A stretch of DNA of 64,000 bases from Tragulus kanchil (GCA_022376925.1 JAIOJX010000001.1:992001-1056000); one strand, 5' to 3'. Positions 34,481-46,002 are shown, numbered from the stretch's first letter. Numbers and translations: made by a program. Notes: generated by a model not told the origin, from the sequence alone.

Positions 34481-36596
34481 TGATAAATGAAAAGTGATAT
34501 TTTGTTGTTGCATATCTGTGAACATTTACTTTTTCTTTACTGAATCGAGTTTGTGTTATTCAACCAATTTCTTACTAGAGTATTTATTTTCTGTCTTAAT
34601 GATTCTTAAGAGATTTTATGTATAAAGACTGTTGACTGTTTTACTGTTCCTTGTATGTAGCTTGCATTTTGCTTTTATTTAGGATGCATGTGACATCTAG
34701 CAGTTTCTTCTTTTTATGGCATCAGACCTCTGTTTTTATGTCATTTCTTCCATTGATCAGATGCTTTGCAAGTCCTTTCCCGTTGAGAAGTGTCCCTTGC
34801 GGATGTGAAGTTATCGGGACGTGGCTCCACAGGCGACTCTCTTGAGAGCGGCTTTCACATCCTTATTCTCAGGGTGTAGATGAGGGAATTAAGCATTGGA
34901 TTCACTGCTGCATAAAATATAAAGACAATTTTGTCTTCATCTTGAGGTTTTTGGGTCTGAGATTTCACATAAATACATATTAGGGTCCCAAAGTAGATGG
35001 TGACCACAAGCAGGTGAGAGCCACATGTAAAAAAGGCTTTAACTCAGCCTCAGATGAGTGGATTCTTAAGACAAACCTAAGGACACAAAGGTAAGAAATA
35101 AGAATCAAAATTAAAGGGAGCAGCATTTAAATGACAGCACATATCATCATCGTAACCTCTAGAAAAATGGTGTCGCAACAGAGCAGTTTAAATATGGCTT
35201 GGACCTCACAGGAGAAGTGTGTGACTTCATTATGCCCACAGAAACTGATAGGAAAGAGCAGAACAGGTGTAACAGTGAGCAGGAAAACTGTTAACCAAGC
35301 AAGCAGAGCTATTAAAACGCAGGCTCAAGAAGACATCACCAGGTTGTACCTGAGTGGGTTTGAGACAGCCACACATCAGTCATAAGTCATAATGGCAAGA
35401 GGGAAACACTGAGTCAGTGCCAAGAAGACGCGGAAAGCGAGTTGCGCAAAACAGGAACTGTAGGAGATGGTGGGGAAGCTCTGCAGAAAGTTGGCCATGG
35501 TCAGGGGTACAGCCCATGTTCATTCATATAAAATTATAAATGTCTTTCATTTTTGTCAACATGATAAATGAAAAGTGATATTTTGTTGTTGCATATCTGT
35601 GAACATTTACTTTTTCTTTACTGAATCGAGTTTGTGTTATTCAACCAATTTCTTACTAGAGTATTTATTTTCTGTCTTAATGATTCTTAAGAGATTTTAT
35701 GTATAAAGACTGTTGACTGTTTTACTGTTCCTTGTATGTAGCTTGCATTTTGCTTTTATTTAGGATGCATGTGACATCTAGCAGTTTCTTCTTTTTATGG
35801 CATCAGACCTCTGTTTTTATGTCATTTCTTCCATTGATCAGATGCTTTGCAAGTCCTTTCCCGTTGAGAAGTGTCCCTTGCGGATGTGAAGTTATCGGGA
35901 CGTGGCTCCACAGGCGACTCTCTTGAGAGCGGCTTTCACATCCTTATTCTCAGGGTGTAGATGAGGGAATTAAGCATTGGATTCACTGCTGCATAAAATA
36001 TAAAGACAATTTTGTCTTCATCTTGAGGTTTTTGGGTCTGAGATTTCACATAAATACATATTAGGGTCCCAAAGTAGATGGTGACCACAAGCAGGTGAGA
36101 GCCACATGTAAAAAAGGCTTTAACTCAGCCTCAGATGAGTGGATTCTTAAGACAAACCTAAGGACACAAAGGTAAGAAATAAGAATCAAAATTAAAGGGA
36201 GCAGCATTTAAATGACAGCACATATCATCATCGTAACCTCTAGAAAAATGGTGTCGCAACAGAGCAGTTTAAATATGGCTTGGACCTCACAGGAGAAGTG
36301 TGTGACTTCATTATGCCCACAGAAACTGATAGGAAAGAGCAGAACAGGTGTAACAGTGAGCAGGAAAACTGTTAACCAAGCAAGCAGAGCTATTAAAACG
36401 CAGGCTCAAGAAGACATCACCAGGTTGTACCTGAGTGGGTTTGAGACAGCCACACATCAGTCATAAGTCATAATGGCAAGAGGGAAACACTGAGTCAGTG
36501 CCAAGAAGACGCGGAAAGCGAGTTGCGCAAAACAGGAACTGTAGGAGATGGTGGGGAAGCTCTGCAGAAAGTTGGCCATGGTCAGGGGTACAGCCC
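34452..36596. repeat. Direct tandem duplication 12 (period 1081 bp)
   Basis: Copy A is 34452-35515 and copy B is 35533-36596. The linker 35516-35532 does not match the sequence after copy B. The unit includes the 3' two thirds of an OR pseudogene, so that pseudogene appears twice. Confidence 0.95.
34811..35515 (-). pseudogene. Truncated duplicate of the OR pseudogene 3' part
   Basis: This is the same sequence as 35892-36596, produced by tandem duplication 12. It stops abruptly at the junction, in the part encoding the second to third membrane helices, so it lacks the N-terminal third. It should be counted as the same locus, not as a separate pseudogene. Confidence 0.85.
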
Positions 36597-36830
36597 TGCT
36601 GGAAAACAGGCGATCCGGGAAAGACAGGTTGCAGAGGAAGATGTACACCGGGCTGTGCAGTTGAGAACTGACTCCCACCAGGAGAACAATCGTGCTGTTT
36701 CCTGCCAAGGTTCTTACAGGGAGAAACCTCAGTGCCTGGAACAGAACAGCCTGGGAGGCGGGGTGCTTGGACTGTCCAATGAGAAGGAATTAGGTCATTC
36801 TGGTGTGGTTTCCAATTCCTGGTAATTCAT
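35892..36830 (-). pseudogene. Olfactory receptor pseudogene, single exon
   Basis: The reverse strand encodes OR hallmarks in the right order over a full-length span of about 312 codons: a TM1 'LAGNSTIVLL' segment, 'HSPVYIFLCNLSF' (the PMYFFL region), 'IMTYD' at the end of TM3, 'ISFCGHNEVTHFSCE' in loop 2, 'FTCGSHLLVV' in TM6, and 'NPMLNSLIYTLR' in TM7. It is broken. A TGA at 36457-36459 replaces the Arg codon of the DRY motif, another TGA lies at 36406-36408, a further stop precedes the TM5 region, and a one-base loss shifts the frame in the 'LRNK' segment. The N-terminal start is also disrupted. The receptor class is class II (tetrapod type); I do not assign a family. Neighbouring repeats show no promoter or intact upstream exon. 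Confidence 0.88.
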
Positions 36831-37029
36831 TTCCTCTATCCTCAGTTATGAACGTCCTGGGTGGCTCAGTTGGTAAAGAATCTGCCTGCAATGCAGGAGA
36901 CCCAGCTTCAGTTCCTGGGTTGGGAAGATCCCCTGGAGAAGGGATTGGCAACTGACTCCAGTATTCTTTCTTTCTTTTTAAAGTTTGGCCTTTTTTATTG
37001 TTTTTTTAACTCATTTATTTTTTTTTACA

Positions 37030-37340
37030 TTTTATTTATTTATTTATTTATTTATTGTTGGCTATTCAGGGCTTTCACTGCTGCCACAGGCTCTTCTCTA
37101 GTTGCAGGGCATGGGAGCTACTCTCTAGTTGAGGTGAGCAGGCTTCTTGCTGCAGTGACTTCTTTTGTTCTGGAACTCTCGGGCACAAGGGCTTCAGTAG
37201 TTGTAGCACATGGGCTCAATAGTTGTGGCTCACGGGCTTAGTTGCTCTGCAGCATGTGGGATCTTCCCAGATCAGGGATCGAACCCGTGTCTCTTGCATT
37301 GGCAGACAGATTCTTTACCACTGAGCTACCAGGGAAGCCC
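37030..37340 (-). repeat. CHR-type SINE, minus orientation, nested
   Basis: A (TTTA)n run at the left is the reversed tail. The right end 'accactgagctaccagggaagccc' is the reversed tRNA-like head, with 'gatcgaacccgtgtctcttgc' as the reversed box-B region. It lies inside the Bov-tA at 36850-37682. Confidence 0.88.
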
Positions 37341-37344
37341 TATT

Positions 37345-37577
37345 CATTTATTTTTCATCCATCTTTATTCTTCAGCCTATGTGGGCCTCTCATTGCAGTG
37401 GCCTCTCTCATTGCAGAGCACCAGCTCGGGGTGCATGCTCCACAGCGCTGGCTTGTCATTGGACACACCAGTCCAGCCACTACACAGCACATGGGATCTT
37501 CCCAGGCCAGGGATCAAACCGGTGCTGCCGGCACTGAAAGGCGGACTCTTTACCCCCTGGACCATCAAGGAAGCCCC
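37345..37577 (-). repeat. Second tRNA-derived SINE, minus orientation, nested
   Basis: The left end is 'ttatttttcatccatcttta'; the body includes 'ggacacaccagtccagccac' and the right end is 'tggaccatcaaggaagcccc'. The body matches the SINEs at 16.1, 41.2 and 44.4 kb, a subtype different from its left neighbour. Confidence 0.85.
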
Positions 37578-37584
37578 CCACTCC

Positions 37585-39728
37585 AGTATTCTTGGCCTGG
37601 AGAATCCTATGGACAGAGAAGCCTGGCAGGCTACAGTCTACAGGGTTGCAAAGAGTCGGACATGACTGAGCAACTAACACATACATCTTCAGCTATGGTG
37701 GAGAGAAAGCAGAGGAATCAACTTTTTGTCAAAAAGGAACATGTTGGTTTTACCATCAGGTTGGTTAAAGCACAACAGCAATGGATGCAAGCTCATCTCA
37801 GAATTTTCCAGCCTCTAAGCCACCAACAGCCTCAGTTGCCCAGCCCCACCCCTGAATCCTCTTCTGGGAAGAGAAAAAGGCAGTCATCTAGCAAAAGGGA
37901 TCAGGAGCCCAGGACCTGTGTGAACACAAGATTTCAGGAAGACAGTAGAGTACTCACTATGTCTTCTGGTCAAGGAGCCTCACGTGAGCCACCCCTCCAA
38001 GTCATAGGAGGCCTGACCAATGGTGGTGAGCTTGAGTGAGGAAAACAGAATTGTCCTGAGGGCTTTTTCCTGCACGACCACAGCATCACCCTTCTGCCCC
38101 AAATGACGGGACAGTTAGTTACCATCTGGCCTCCCTTGGACTGGAGTGATGAGACCGGAGGCCTCGATGTGGCCAGCAGTGTTCATCTCTCTCCTATGTG
38201 TGTGCTTTTGACCAAGCTCCTAACTCCGGTGCTGTGATTTATGCTCTGTAAATCTCCAGGTATGCATCTCTATCTGTACATTTGTTACTACCTCACAACC
38301 ATTCAATCGACATCAAGCTCATTTGTCTACTCTACTCCCACAAGTCAGTCTTCTCAGCTTTGCCATCTCTGTGCCTTGCACACGCTAGGGGCTCAGCAGA
38401 GGCTGGACCCCTTCTCCACGTCTCCCTTCCTAACCTGTCAGTCAACAAGCTCTGTGAAGGTGCTCATCACTGAACAAGCACTAGAGACACCTGCTGTGGA
38501 GCAAGCATGGGAAAGAACATTCCTTTCCCATACTTGTCATATCCATCCCTCCTTCTTTACTCTAGTGTTTTTCGATCTGAGAATTCATACCTCATCATTG
38601 GACTGCAGACAGTTTTACTAACTTCCTTCTAAACTAATTTTGTTTGAAAAAATCTCTGCGACAGAACAAAAGTATTCTTGGCCTGGAGAATCCTATGGAC
38701 AGAGAAGCCTGGCAGGTACAGTCTAAAGGGTTGCAAAGAGTCGGACATGACTGAGCAACTAACACATACATCTTCAGCTATGGTGGAGAGAAAGCAGAGG
38801 AATCAACTTTTTGTCAAAAAGGAACATGTTGGTTTTACCATCAGGTTGGTTAAAGCACAACAGCAATGGATGCAAGCTCATCTCAGAATTTTCCAGCCTC
38901 TAAGCCACCAACAGCCTCAGTTGCCCAGCCCCACCCCTGAATCCTCTTCTGGGAAGAGAAAAAGGCAGTCATCTAGCAAAAGGGATCAGGAGCCCAGGAC
39001 CTGTGTGAACACAAGATTTCAGGAAGACAGTAGAGTACTCACTATGTCTTCTGGTCAAGGAGCCTCACGTGAGCCACCCCTCCAAGTCATAGGAGGCCTG
39101 ACCAATGGTGGTGAGCTTGAGTGAGGAAAACAGAATTGTCCTGAGGGCTTTTTCCTGCACGACCACAGCATCACCCTTCTGCCCCAAATGACGGGACAGT
39201 TAGTTACCATCTGGCCTCCCTTGGACTGGAGTGATGAGACCGGAGGCCTCGATGTGGCCAGCAGTGTTCATCTCTCTCCTATGTGTGTGCTTTTGACCAA
39301 GCTCCTAACTCCGGTGCTGTGATTTATGCTCTGTAAATCTCCAGGTATGCATCTCTATCTGTACATTTGTTACTACCTCACAACCATTCAATCGACATCA
39401 AGCTCATTTGTCTACTCTACTCCCACAAGTCAGTCTTCTCAGCTTTGCCATCTCTGTGCCTTGCACACGCTAGGGGCTCAGCAGAGGCTGGACCCCTTCT
39501 CCACGTCTCCCTTCCTAACCTGTCAGTCAACAAGCTCTGTGAAGGTGCTCATCACTGAACAAGCACTAGAGACACCTGCTGTGGAGCAAGCATGGGAAAG
39601 AACATTCCTTTCCCATACTTGTCATATCCATCCCTCCTTCTTTACTCTAGTGTTTTTCGATCTGAGAATTCATACCTCATCATTGGACTGCAGACAGTTT
39701 TACTAACTTCCTTCTAAACTAATTTTGT
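37585..39728. repeat. Direct tandem duplication 13 (period 1085 bp)
   Basis: Copy A is 37585-38643 and copy B is 38671-39728. The linker 38644-38670 ('ttgaaaaaatctctgcgaca' and on) aligns loosely with the true continuation after copy B ('gaaactctctcacagacaca'), with several extra and missing bases. It looks like an error-rich read end. Confidence 0.95.
37690..38640. other. Unassigned unique sequence (repeated at 38776-39725)
   Basis: No gene recognised. Frames of up to 148 codons start inside the Bov-tA remnant and are not supported. Confidence 0.4.
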
Positions 39729-41039
39729 GAAACTCTCTCACAGACACAATTTTTAAACTGGCACTGGAAACTTTTAATAAGTTTAAATAGTTGCAAATAT
39801 ATGATTTCTTGTTTACTGTGAATATTCATAATTTAAAACCACCCTTCCGTGTATATTCCTTGGGAAGGCTGCACATAGCCTGAGTGGGGTGTGTACCTAG
39901 GTTTGAAGAGTGCCCACTGATGGGCCTTGTTCCACAGGAAGCTCCTGTCAGGAGGCTGGAGCTGTGTCCTGCAGGGTGGAAAGGGTTAGTTCTTCCAAAA
40001 AGCCGTGGCTTTGAGTTGCCATCAGGGCTGACTCTGGCCTCATGCAGGGGGTGGACTGAGCTGCCTCGAGGGCTGAGGAGAGCTGGCTCTTTACATACAG
40101 AAGTATCCTGTACCATTAAGATACTGGCAGCATCACCCTCAAGGAAAAGGCCCCAATCTGCTCTTCACCGAGAATGCCATAGATAGCGTCCCACCCCGCC
40201 CACCCGTCCCCAGCAAGAGATGGAATTGTGAGAATACTGCATTTGTGACATGGCCCAGGCCACTGTCTGCAATCAGCTTGCTACCCAGACTTCCTTCACT
40301 GAAGGAACCTAGACATTCAGTGATGAGTCAAGAACATCAGAAACACTGCCCTTTCCTGTTCTGCCCTTTGAACCAAACTTGGTTTTACTGTGATTAAACA
40401 TACTTTGGGATGAACACAAAGAGATTTTGTCATCTCTCTGTTGTCAGATAACAATCTGTTTGCCTGATTTCAACAGGACTTTGGACAACAATGATGTCTT
40501 CACTTACCTAAAGTTTTGATTTCTAGGTGGGCAGAGTTCTAGGCTCCGTCCAGTGAGTGTGTTCCTTTAGCTGCAGGCCGGCAGGCTCCATTGTCAGTGG
40601 CTTGAGGAGCTAAGAGCTGTGCGTACCAGGAGTCAACGGCAGCGCCTTCGGGGAGCAGACAGTGGAGAGAATGAGCACATGGGTCCTCCTTTCCCAGAGG
40701 TGCAGTTTAAATTTTCACTCTTTCTATAACTATCACTATTTCCTGACTAGCTGGTCCCCAGATTCTGAAGGACATCCCTCTGGGCACAGGCTTGCCAAGG
40801 ACTCTGAAATCTTCTGCATCTGAGTCCCCGTAGGCCTTCAGCTTCTTCCCCACTGGTCACAGCTCAGGGCTGCTATGACGTCAGGATAGGTCATAAGAGA
40901 GACCTGTTCTCTTGCTTGGGACGCACTAAGGACAGCTAGAGCTGGCATGTCTTCAGTTTGACTCACCATCTGGGAAAGACAGAGGCACGTCCCTGAATCA
41001 CATGTCTCAGGAAAGGAACCTTAACTTTGTGATCTGAAG
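39729..41039. other. Unassigned unique sequence
   Basis: No gene or repeat recognised over about 1.3 kb. Confidence 0.45.
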
Positions 41040-41240
41040 TCTGCTTGGGAGTCACCTCTCCTAGCCCTTGTTAAGCAGAGAGAGCTTTAGGAAAAACAAA
41101 AGGATCCCGGCAAGAGAACTTCAGGAGAAACAATTAGAGGCGTATGCCAAGCACACTGTTGATGTTGTAATCAACCACAATTGTAGATGTGGTCCTGGTT
41201 AAGTGAATGAATTTACTCTTTGAGTCAAACACTACAACAA

Positions 41241-41480
41241 GGGCTTTCCTGGTGGTCCGGTGGGTAAAGAGTCCACCTTCCAGTGTGGGGGACACTGGTT
41301 GGATCCCTGGCCCGGGAAGATCCCACATGCCGAGGAGCGGCTGGGCCAGTGTGTCCAATTCCGAGCCAGTGCTCTGGAGCGCATGTGCCCAGAGCCGGTG
41401 CTCTGCAACGAGAGAGGCCACTGCAATGGGAGGCCCACACAGGCCAAAAGAATAAAGATGGATGAAAAATAAATGATGAC
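41241..41480 (+). repeat. tRNA-derived SINE with target duplication (also at 42368-42607)
   Basis: The head is 'gggctttcctggtggtccgg', box-B-like 'ggttggatccctggcccggg', and the end 'aataaagatggatgaaaaat'. 'tacaacaa' precedes it and recurs after the tail. Same subtype as the SINE at 16.1 kb. Confidence 0.87.
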
Positions 41481-41714
41481 TTAAAGGCCAAAAAAAAACA
41501 AAAAAGAATTACAACAAATAGCAAGCATGAACAACACTCTCACAGCCCAACAAGGGGGATTTCTGTTTCCCTTCTTCAAAGCTTCATTTCAGACTGCTTT
41601 CATGGGTGAGTGATTCTTGTCCACACACCAGAATGAATAGAGTGATGGCCATTATTTGCTATATGCCTCCTCTATACTAGCACTTGTGGCCAATTCTGCA
41701 GACTAGAAGGGAAC

Positions 41715-41808
41715 CTATGGAAAAGGAAATGACAGCCCCCTCCAGCATTCTTACCTGAAAAACTCCATGGACAGAGAAGCCTGGCAAGCTACAGTCCATG
41801 GGATCTCA
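41715..41808 (+). repeat. Bov-A fragment (also at 42842-42935)
   Basis: 'atggaaaaggaaatgacagc' and 'gcctggcaagctacagtcca' match the Bov-A body without a tRNA head. It lies 12 bp left of a Bov-tA in the same orientation. Confidence 0.75.
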
Positions 41809-41820
41809 AATATATGTATA

Positions 41821-42014
41821 TGGCTTCCCTGGTGGCTCAGTGGTGAGGAATCTGCCTTTAATGCAGGAGGCCCGGGTTCCGTCCCTGGGTTGGGAACATC
41901 CCCTTGGAGGAGGGTATGGCAACCCATTCTTGCCTGGAGAATTCCATGGATGGAGGAGCCTGGACGGCTGTAGTCACACAGAATCACACAAGACTGAAGT
42001 GACTAAGCAGCAGC
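41821..42014 (+). repeat. Bov-tA SINE (also at 42948-43141)
   Basis: The head is 'ggcttccctggtggctcagt', box-B-like 'gggttccgtccctgggttgg', and the body 'gcctggagaattccatggat' running to 'gactgaagtgactaagcagc'. Confidence 0.9.
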
Positions 42015-43287
42015 AAACACAGATACTTGAAGCAGACAAGAGTCGAACATTTGCCTGCTGAAATTGAGGCCACACTTGATGGGGAAGTGGACTTGATCTG
42101 GGGCCAGACAGGCCGCCTGAGGCCCAAACTTGACTCTACCCTTCCAGGCTGGGTGACTGCTGAAATTCTGCTTGGGAGTCACCTCTCCTAGCCCTTGTTA
42201 AGCAGAGAGAGCTTTAGGAAAAACAAAAGGATCCCGGCAAGAGAACTTCAGGAGAAACAATTAGAGGCGTATGCCAAGCACACTGTTGATGTTGTAATCA
42301 ACCACAATTGTAGATGTGGTCCTGGTTAAGTGAATGAATTTACTCTTTGAGTCAAACACTACAACAAGGGCTTTCCTGGTGGTCCGGTGGGTAAAGAGTC
42401 CACCTTCCAGTGTGGGGGACACTGGTTGGATCCCTGGCCCGGGAAGATCCCACATGCCGAGGAGCGGCTGGGCCAGTGTGTCCAATTCCGAGCCAGTGCT
42501 CTGGAGCGCATGTGCCCAGAGCCGGTGCTCTGCAACGAGAGAGGCCACTGCAATGGGAGGCCCACACAGGCCAAAAGAATAAAGATGGATGAAAAATAAA
42601 TGATGACTTAAAGGCCAAAAAAAACCAAAAAAGAATTACAACAAATAGCAAGCATGAACAACACTCTCACAGCCCAACAAGGGGGATTTCTGTTTCCCTT
42701 CTTCAAAGCTTCATTTCAGACTGCTTTCATGGGTGAGTGATTCTTGTCCACACACCAGAATGAATAGAGTGATGGCCATTATTTGCTATATGCCTCCTCT
42801 ATACTAGCACTTGTGGCCAATTCTGCAGACTAGAAGGGAACCTATGGAAAAGGAAATGACAGCCCCCTCCAGCATTCTTACCTGAAAAACTCCATGGACA
42901 GAGAAGCCTGGCAAGCTACAGTCCATGGGATCTCAAATATATGTATATGGCTTCCCTGGTGGCTCAGTGGTGAGGAATCTGCCTTTAATGCAGGAGGCCC
43001 GGGTTCCGTCCCTGGGTTGGGAACATCCCCTTGGAGGAGGGTATGGCAACCCATTCTTGCCTGGAGAATTCCATGGATGGAGGAGCCTGGACGGCTGTAG
43101 TCACACAGAATCACACAAGACTGAAGTGACTAAGCAGCAGCAAACACAGATACTTGAAGCAGACAAGAGTCGAACATTTGCCTGCTGAAATTGAGGCCAC
43201 ACTTGATGGGGAAGTGGACTTGATCTGGGGCCAGACAGGCCGCCTGAGGCCCAAACTTGACTCTACCCTTCCAGGCTGGGTGACTGC

Positions 43288-44202
43288 GGGTAAATCAAGA
43301 CACGTCACCTTCCTCAGCTTTAGATGTTTCCTTTTTGACACGGAGCAAATAATAGTGAGCCTGGGGAGGCTGAACCCTAAGACAAAGGCAGCACAGATGT
43401 TCCTTCTCTCTTAGTATGGCATCCAGTGGATAGCTTGGCCCCATTCCAACAGAGCCACTCCAGGGCAGTGCCCAGCTCTTTCTCTGACACAATCAGATTT
43501 GACCCGTCTCCTTCCTCCAGCTGCCATGCCTCCAGCCCTAGCCCTTCTCAGGTGGTGGGTGCAATTCCCTAAGAAGTTCTGCTTTCCTACTGTTCGCTAG
43601 GGAGGCTGCCCTCCTCAATCCCCCATCATTTGTATATCATTTATCATTTTAGGAGAAATCTGGACAGAGGGCTTAGCTCCATGTCAAGTCACGATTTACC
43701 CAGAACTTGTAATTCTTCTTGTTCTATTGTATCAACATTACCATACCTTGATTAACTATTCTGACACAGAAGTAATACAGGTTGTCAATTCTGGGAAGTT
43801 ACCAGCAGAGGTGGCGAGCATCATTTTTGAATTGTCACCATCTTCACCCGCACTCTCAGCCCTGGAGAGAGAGAGAGACCAAAAGAAGAGTGAACCCACC
43901 ACCAGGGCAGCAGCCGCCGCAAAGCCAAGTGACAAGGCATCCACAGCAACCCCCAAATCTGGCTTGATTGAGACCCACCTATCCCAGCTCAAAGGTCTGT
44001 GAATCCTCATCATCTGAGACAAGGAAGCAGATGGAAGGAAATCAAGGGCGTGGGTGCCTGGTCGTCCTAGAACTCCAATACTTACCCACCCACAGGTAGT
44101 TCCAACTATGGAATTCTTTGTGGCCGCCCAAATAGAAGGCAGGAAAATAAAGAGAACCCATCAATCTGTCACTAAGAGGATTAAGAGGCACAAACTACTA
44201 TG
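43288..44202. other. Unassigned unique sequence with a 91-codon open frame
   Basis: A forward frame at 43727-44002 encodes a 91-residue peptide with Ser/Pro-, Lys/Glu- and Ala-rich segments (ending 'GLIETHLSQLKGL'). I recognise no family, and there is no supporting splice or promoter evidence, so it is not called as a gene. Confidence 0.4.
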
Positions 44203-44362
44203 TACAAAATAAATCAGCTACAAAGATATATTGTACAGCTCAGGGAATATAGACAATATTTTATAATAACTATAGAGCATAACCTTTAAACACTGAGTCA
44301 CTATGTTGCATACCTATAACTTATATAATACTGTACATCAACTATGCCTCAATAAATAAAAC
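44203..44362 (+). repeat. L1 3' end (artiodactyl type)
   Basis: 'tacagctcagggaatataga', 'gcatacctataacttatata' and 'catcaactatgcctcaataa' are the typical terminal UTR of cetartiodactyl L1s, ending in an A-rich tail. It is strongly 5' truncated. Confidence 0.8.
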
Positions 44363-44418
44363 CACTATGAAGAGACTGTTGGGGGAAAAACAATCAATCA
44401 GCTTGCTTTATCATATCC

Positions 44419-44597
44419 TTGTTGCAGAGTGCCAGCTCTGGGCACATGTGCTCCAGAGCACTGAACTGTGGCTCGTAATTGGACACACTGGTCCAGCCAC
44501 TCTGTGGCATGTGGGATCTTCCCAGGCCAGGGATCGAACCAGTGCCCCCGGCACTGCAAGGTGGACTTTTTATCCACTGGACTACCAGGGAAGCCCC
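44419..44597 (-). repeat. tRNA-derived SINE, minus orientation, with target duplication
   Basis: The body includes 'ggacacactggtccagccac' and the reversed head is 'ggactaccagggaagcccc'. 'gctttatcatatcc' occurs at 44405-44418 and again at 44598-44611, giving a clean target duplication. Confidence 0.9.
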
Positions 44598-44612
44598 GCT
44601 TTATCATATCCT

Positions 44613-44962
44613 AACCGCCTACAAGCACATGGTTCCATGAAGAGGCCTAGAGTCCCTACCCATATGGCAAGGAAGTGGGAGTAGAATTCCCTCCAGGGAC
44701 CAGGAGCGCTCCTGAAGAAACCAAGGGAATTCTGAGGCCTTCCAAATCAAGACTGAATGCCTGCATACTTGGCAGCATAATTTCAAAGAAGTTTGAATAC
44801 AAATATTAGTACTGAAGTTGAGAATTTGGGAGAGTGAAGAACGGCCAATAAAAAGTATTCCTCTTCCCTGCCAGATGAGGAAGCAAAACATCTACACTGG
44901 TAAAGACAGCTTTGTGAATACAGTTAATTCCCTACATTCACACATTGTCAAACTTCAGAAAA
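44613..44962. other. Unassigned unique sequence
   Basis: No gene or repeat recognised. Confidence 0.45.
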
Positions 44963-45073
44963 TGCACTGGAGGAAAATTCAGGGTTTGTGGAGCAGGGTC
45001 ACATCTGCACACCACTGCCTTCCACTCAGCTACGTGGCAAGGGAAGGAGAAAAAGACCCAAAACTCCACAGTG

Positions 45074-45406
45074 CGGCTTCCCTGGTAGCCAGTGGTGAAG
45101 AGTTCGCTTCGATCCCTGATCCAGGAAGATCCCACATGCTGCAGAGCAACGAAACCCGTGAGCCGCAACTATGGAGCCTGGGCTCTAGAGCCTCGGAGCC
45201 GCACCTATGGAGCCCATGGGCCGCAACTACTGAAGCCTGTGTGCCCTGGAGCCCGAGTTCCATGACAAGAGAAGTCATGGTGACAAGAAGCCTGCTCACC
45301 TCAACTAGAGAGCAGCCCTCACTCCCTGCCACTAGAGAAGAGCCTGCAGAAGCAGTGAAAACCCAGAATAGCCAAAAATAAATAAATAAATATAATTAAA
45401 AAAAAA
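45074..45406 (+). repeat. CHR-type SINE with target duplication (also at 46186-46519)
   Basis: The head is 'gcggcttccctggtagccag', the body 'gagccgcaactatggagcct', and the tail 'aaaataaataaataaatata'. 'ctccacagtg' occurs at 45064-45073 and 45408-45417. Confidence 0.9.
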
Positions 45407-45810
45407 CCTCCACAGTGAGAACCTGTGACAAATTCCCTCAGATGAGGAAATGTGGACCTCTGGACGCTGCCCATGCATAGTATGCTTCACTGCGTCTCTA
45501 TGTAGCATCTCTTTCTTCCATGAAACCAGAGGAGCCAAGAGTTCCCCCTAGGTGTACATATCCAACATTTCACAGATACTTGTACCTCGCAACCCACTGG
45601 GCTTATATCTTAAGTCTGTGGTGGACCCATGGGCAAATGTTTGCTCCTCAGTCATTCTATTTTCTCCTCCTACTATTTTCAGCCACCAGTGCCCAATATA
45701 CCTCATCAGAGATTATGCCAGAAGATCACATGACAAGCATAAGATATCCCAGAAATAAACCCATGATGAATTTCCTGGGAAGACAATAAAGTTCAAAGTT
45801 CTTCTCACAG

Positions 45811-46002
45811 GGACTTTCTTGGTGATCCGGTAGCTAAGATTCCATACTCCCAATGCAGGGGGTCCAGGTTCGATCCCTGGTCAGGGAACTAGATCCCACA
45901 TGCTGCAAGTAAAGATGCCATGTGCTACAACTAAAAAGATTCTGCATACTGCAACAAAAATTGAAGATCCCATCTGCTGCAACTAAGACCCACTATTACA
46001 CC
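45811..46002 (+). repeat. CHR-type SINE, second (also at 46924-47115)
   Basis: The head is 'gggactttcttggtgatccg', with box-B-like 'aggttcgatccctggtcagg' followed by 'agatcccacatgctgcaa' type monomers. There is no long A tail. Confidence 0.85.

Larger units (their letters stand above)
36850..37682 (+). repeat. Bov-tA SINE split by two other SINEs
   Basis: The left part, 36850-36966, carries the tRNA-like head 'tgggtggctcagttggtaaa' and runs to 'ctccagtattct'. The right part, 37578-37682, restarts with 'actccagtattcttggcctg' and ends in 'gagtcggacatgactgagca'. The shared 'ctccagtattct' is the target duplication of the inserted block. Confidence 0.85.
41040..43287. repeat. Direct tandem duplication 14 (period 1127 bp)
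   Basis: Copy A is 41040-42160 and copy B is 42167-43287, with a 6-bp linker. One substitution in an A run was noticed ('aaaaaaaacaaaa' against 'aaaaaaaccaaaa'). The unit holds a CHR-like SINE, unique sequence, and Bov-A plus Bov-tA. Confidence 0.95.

Noticed and set aside
37242..38039. 265-codon forward frame
   Set aside because: It starts inside reversed SINE sequence and continues through a Bov-tA remnant into unique DNA. The part in the second copy of duplication 13 has a different start.
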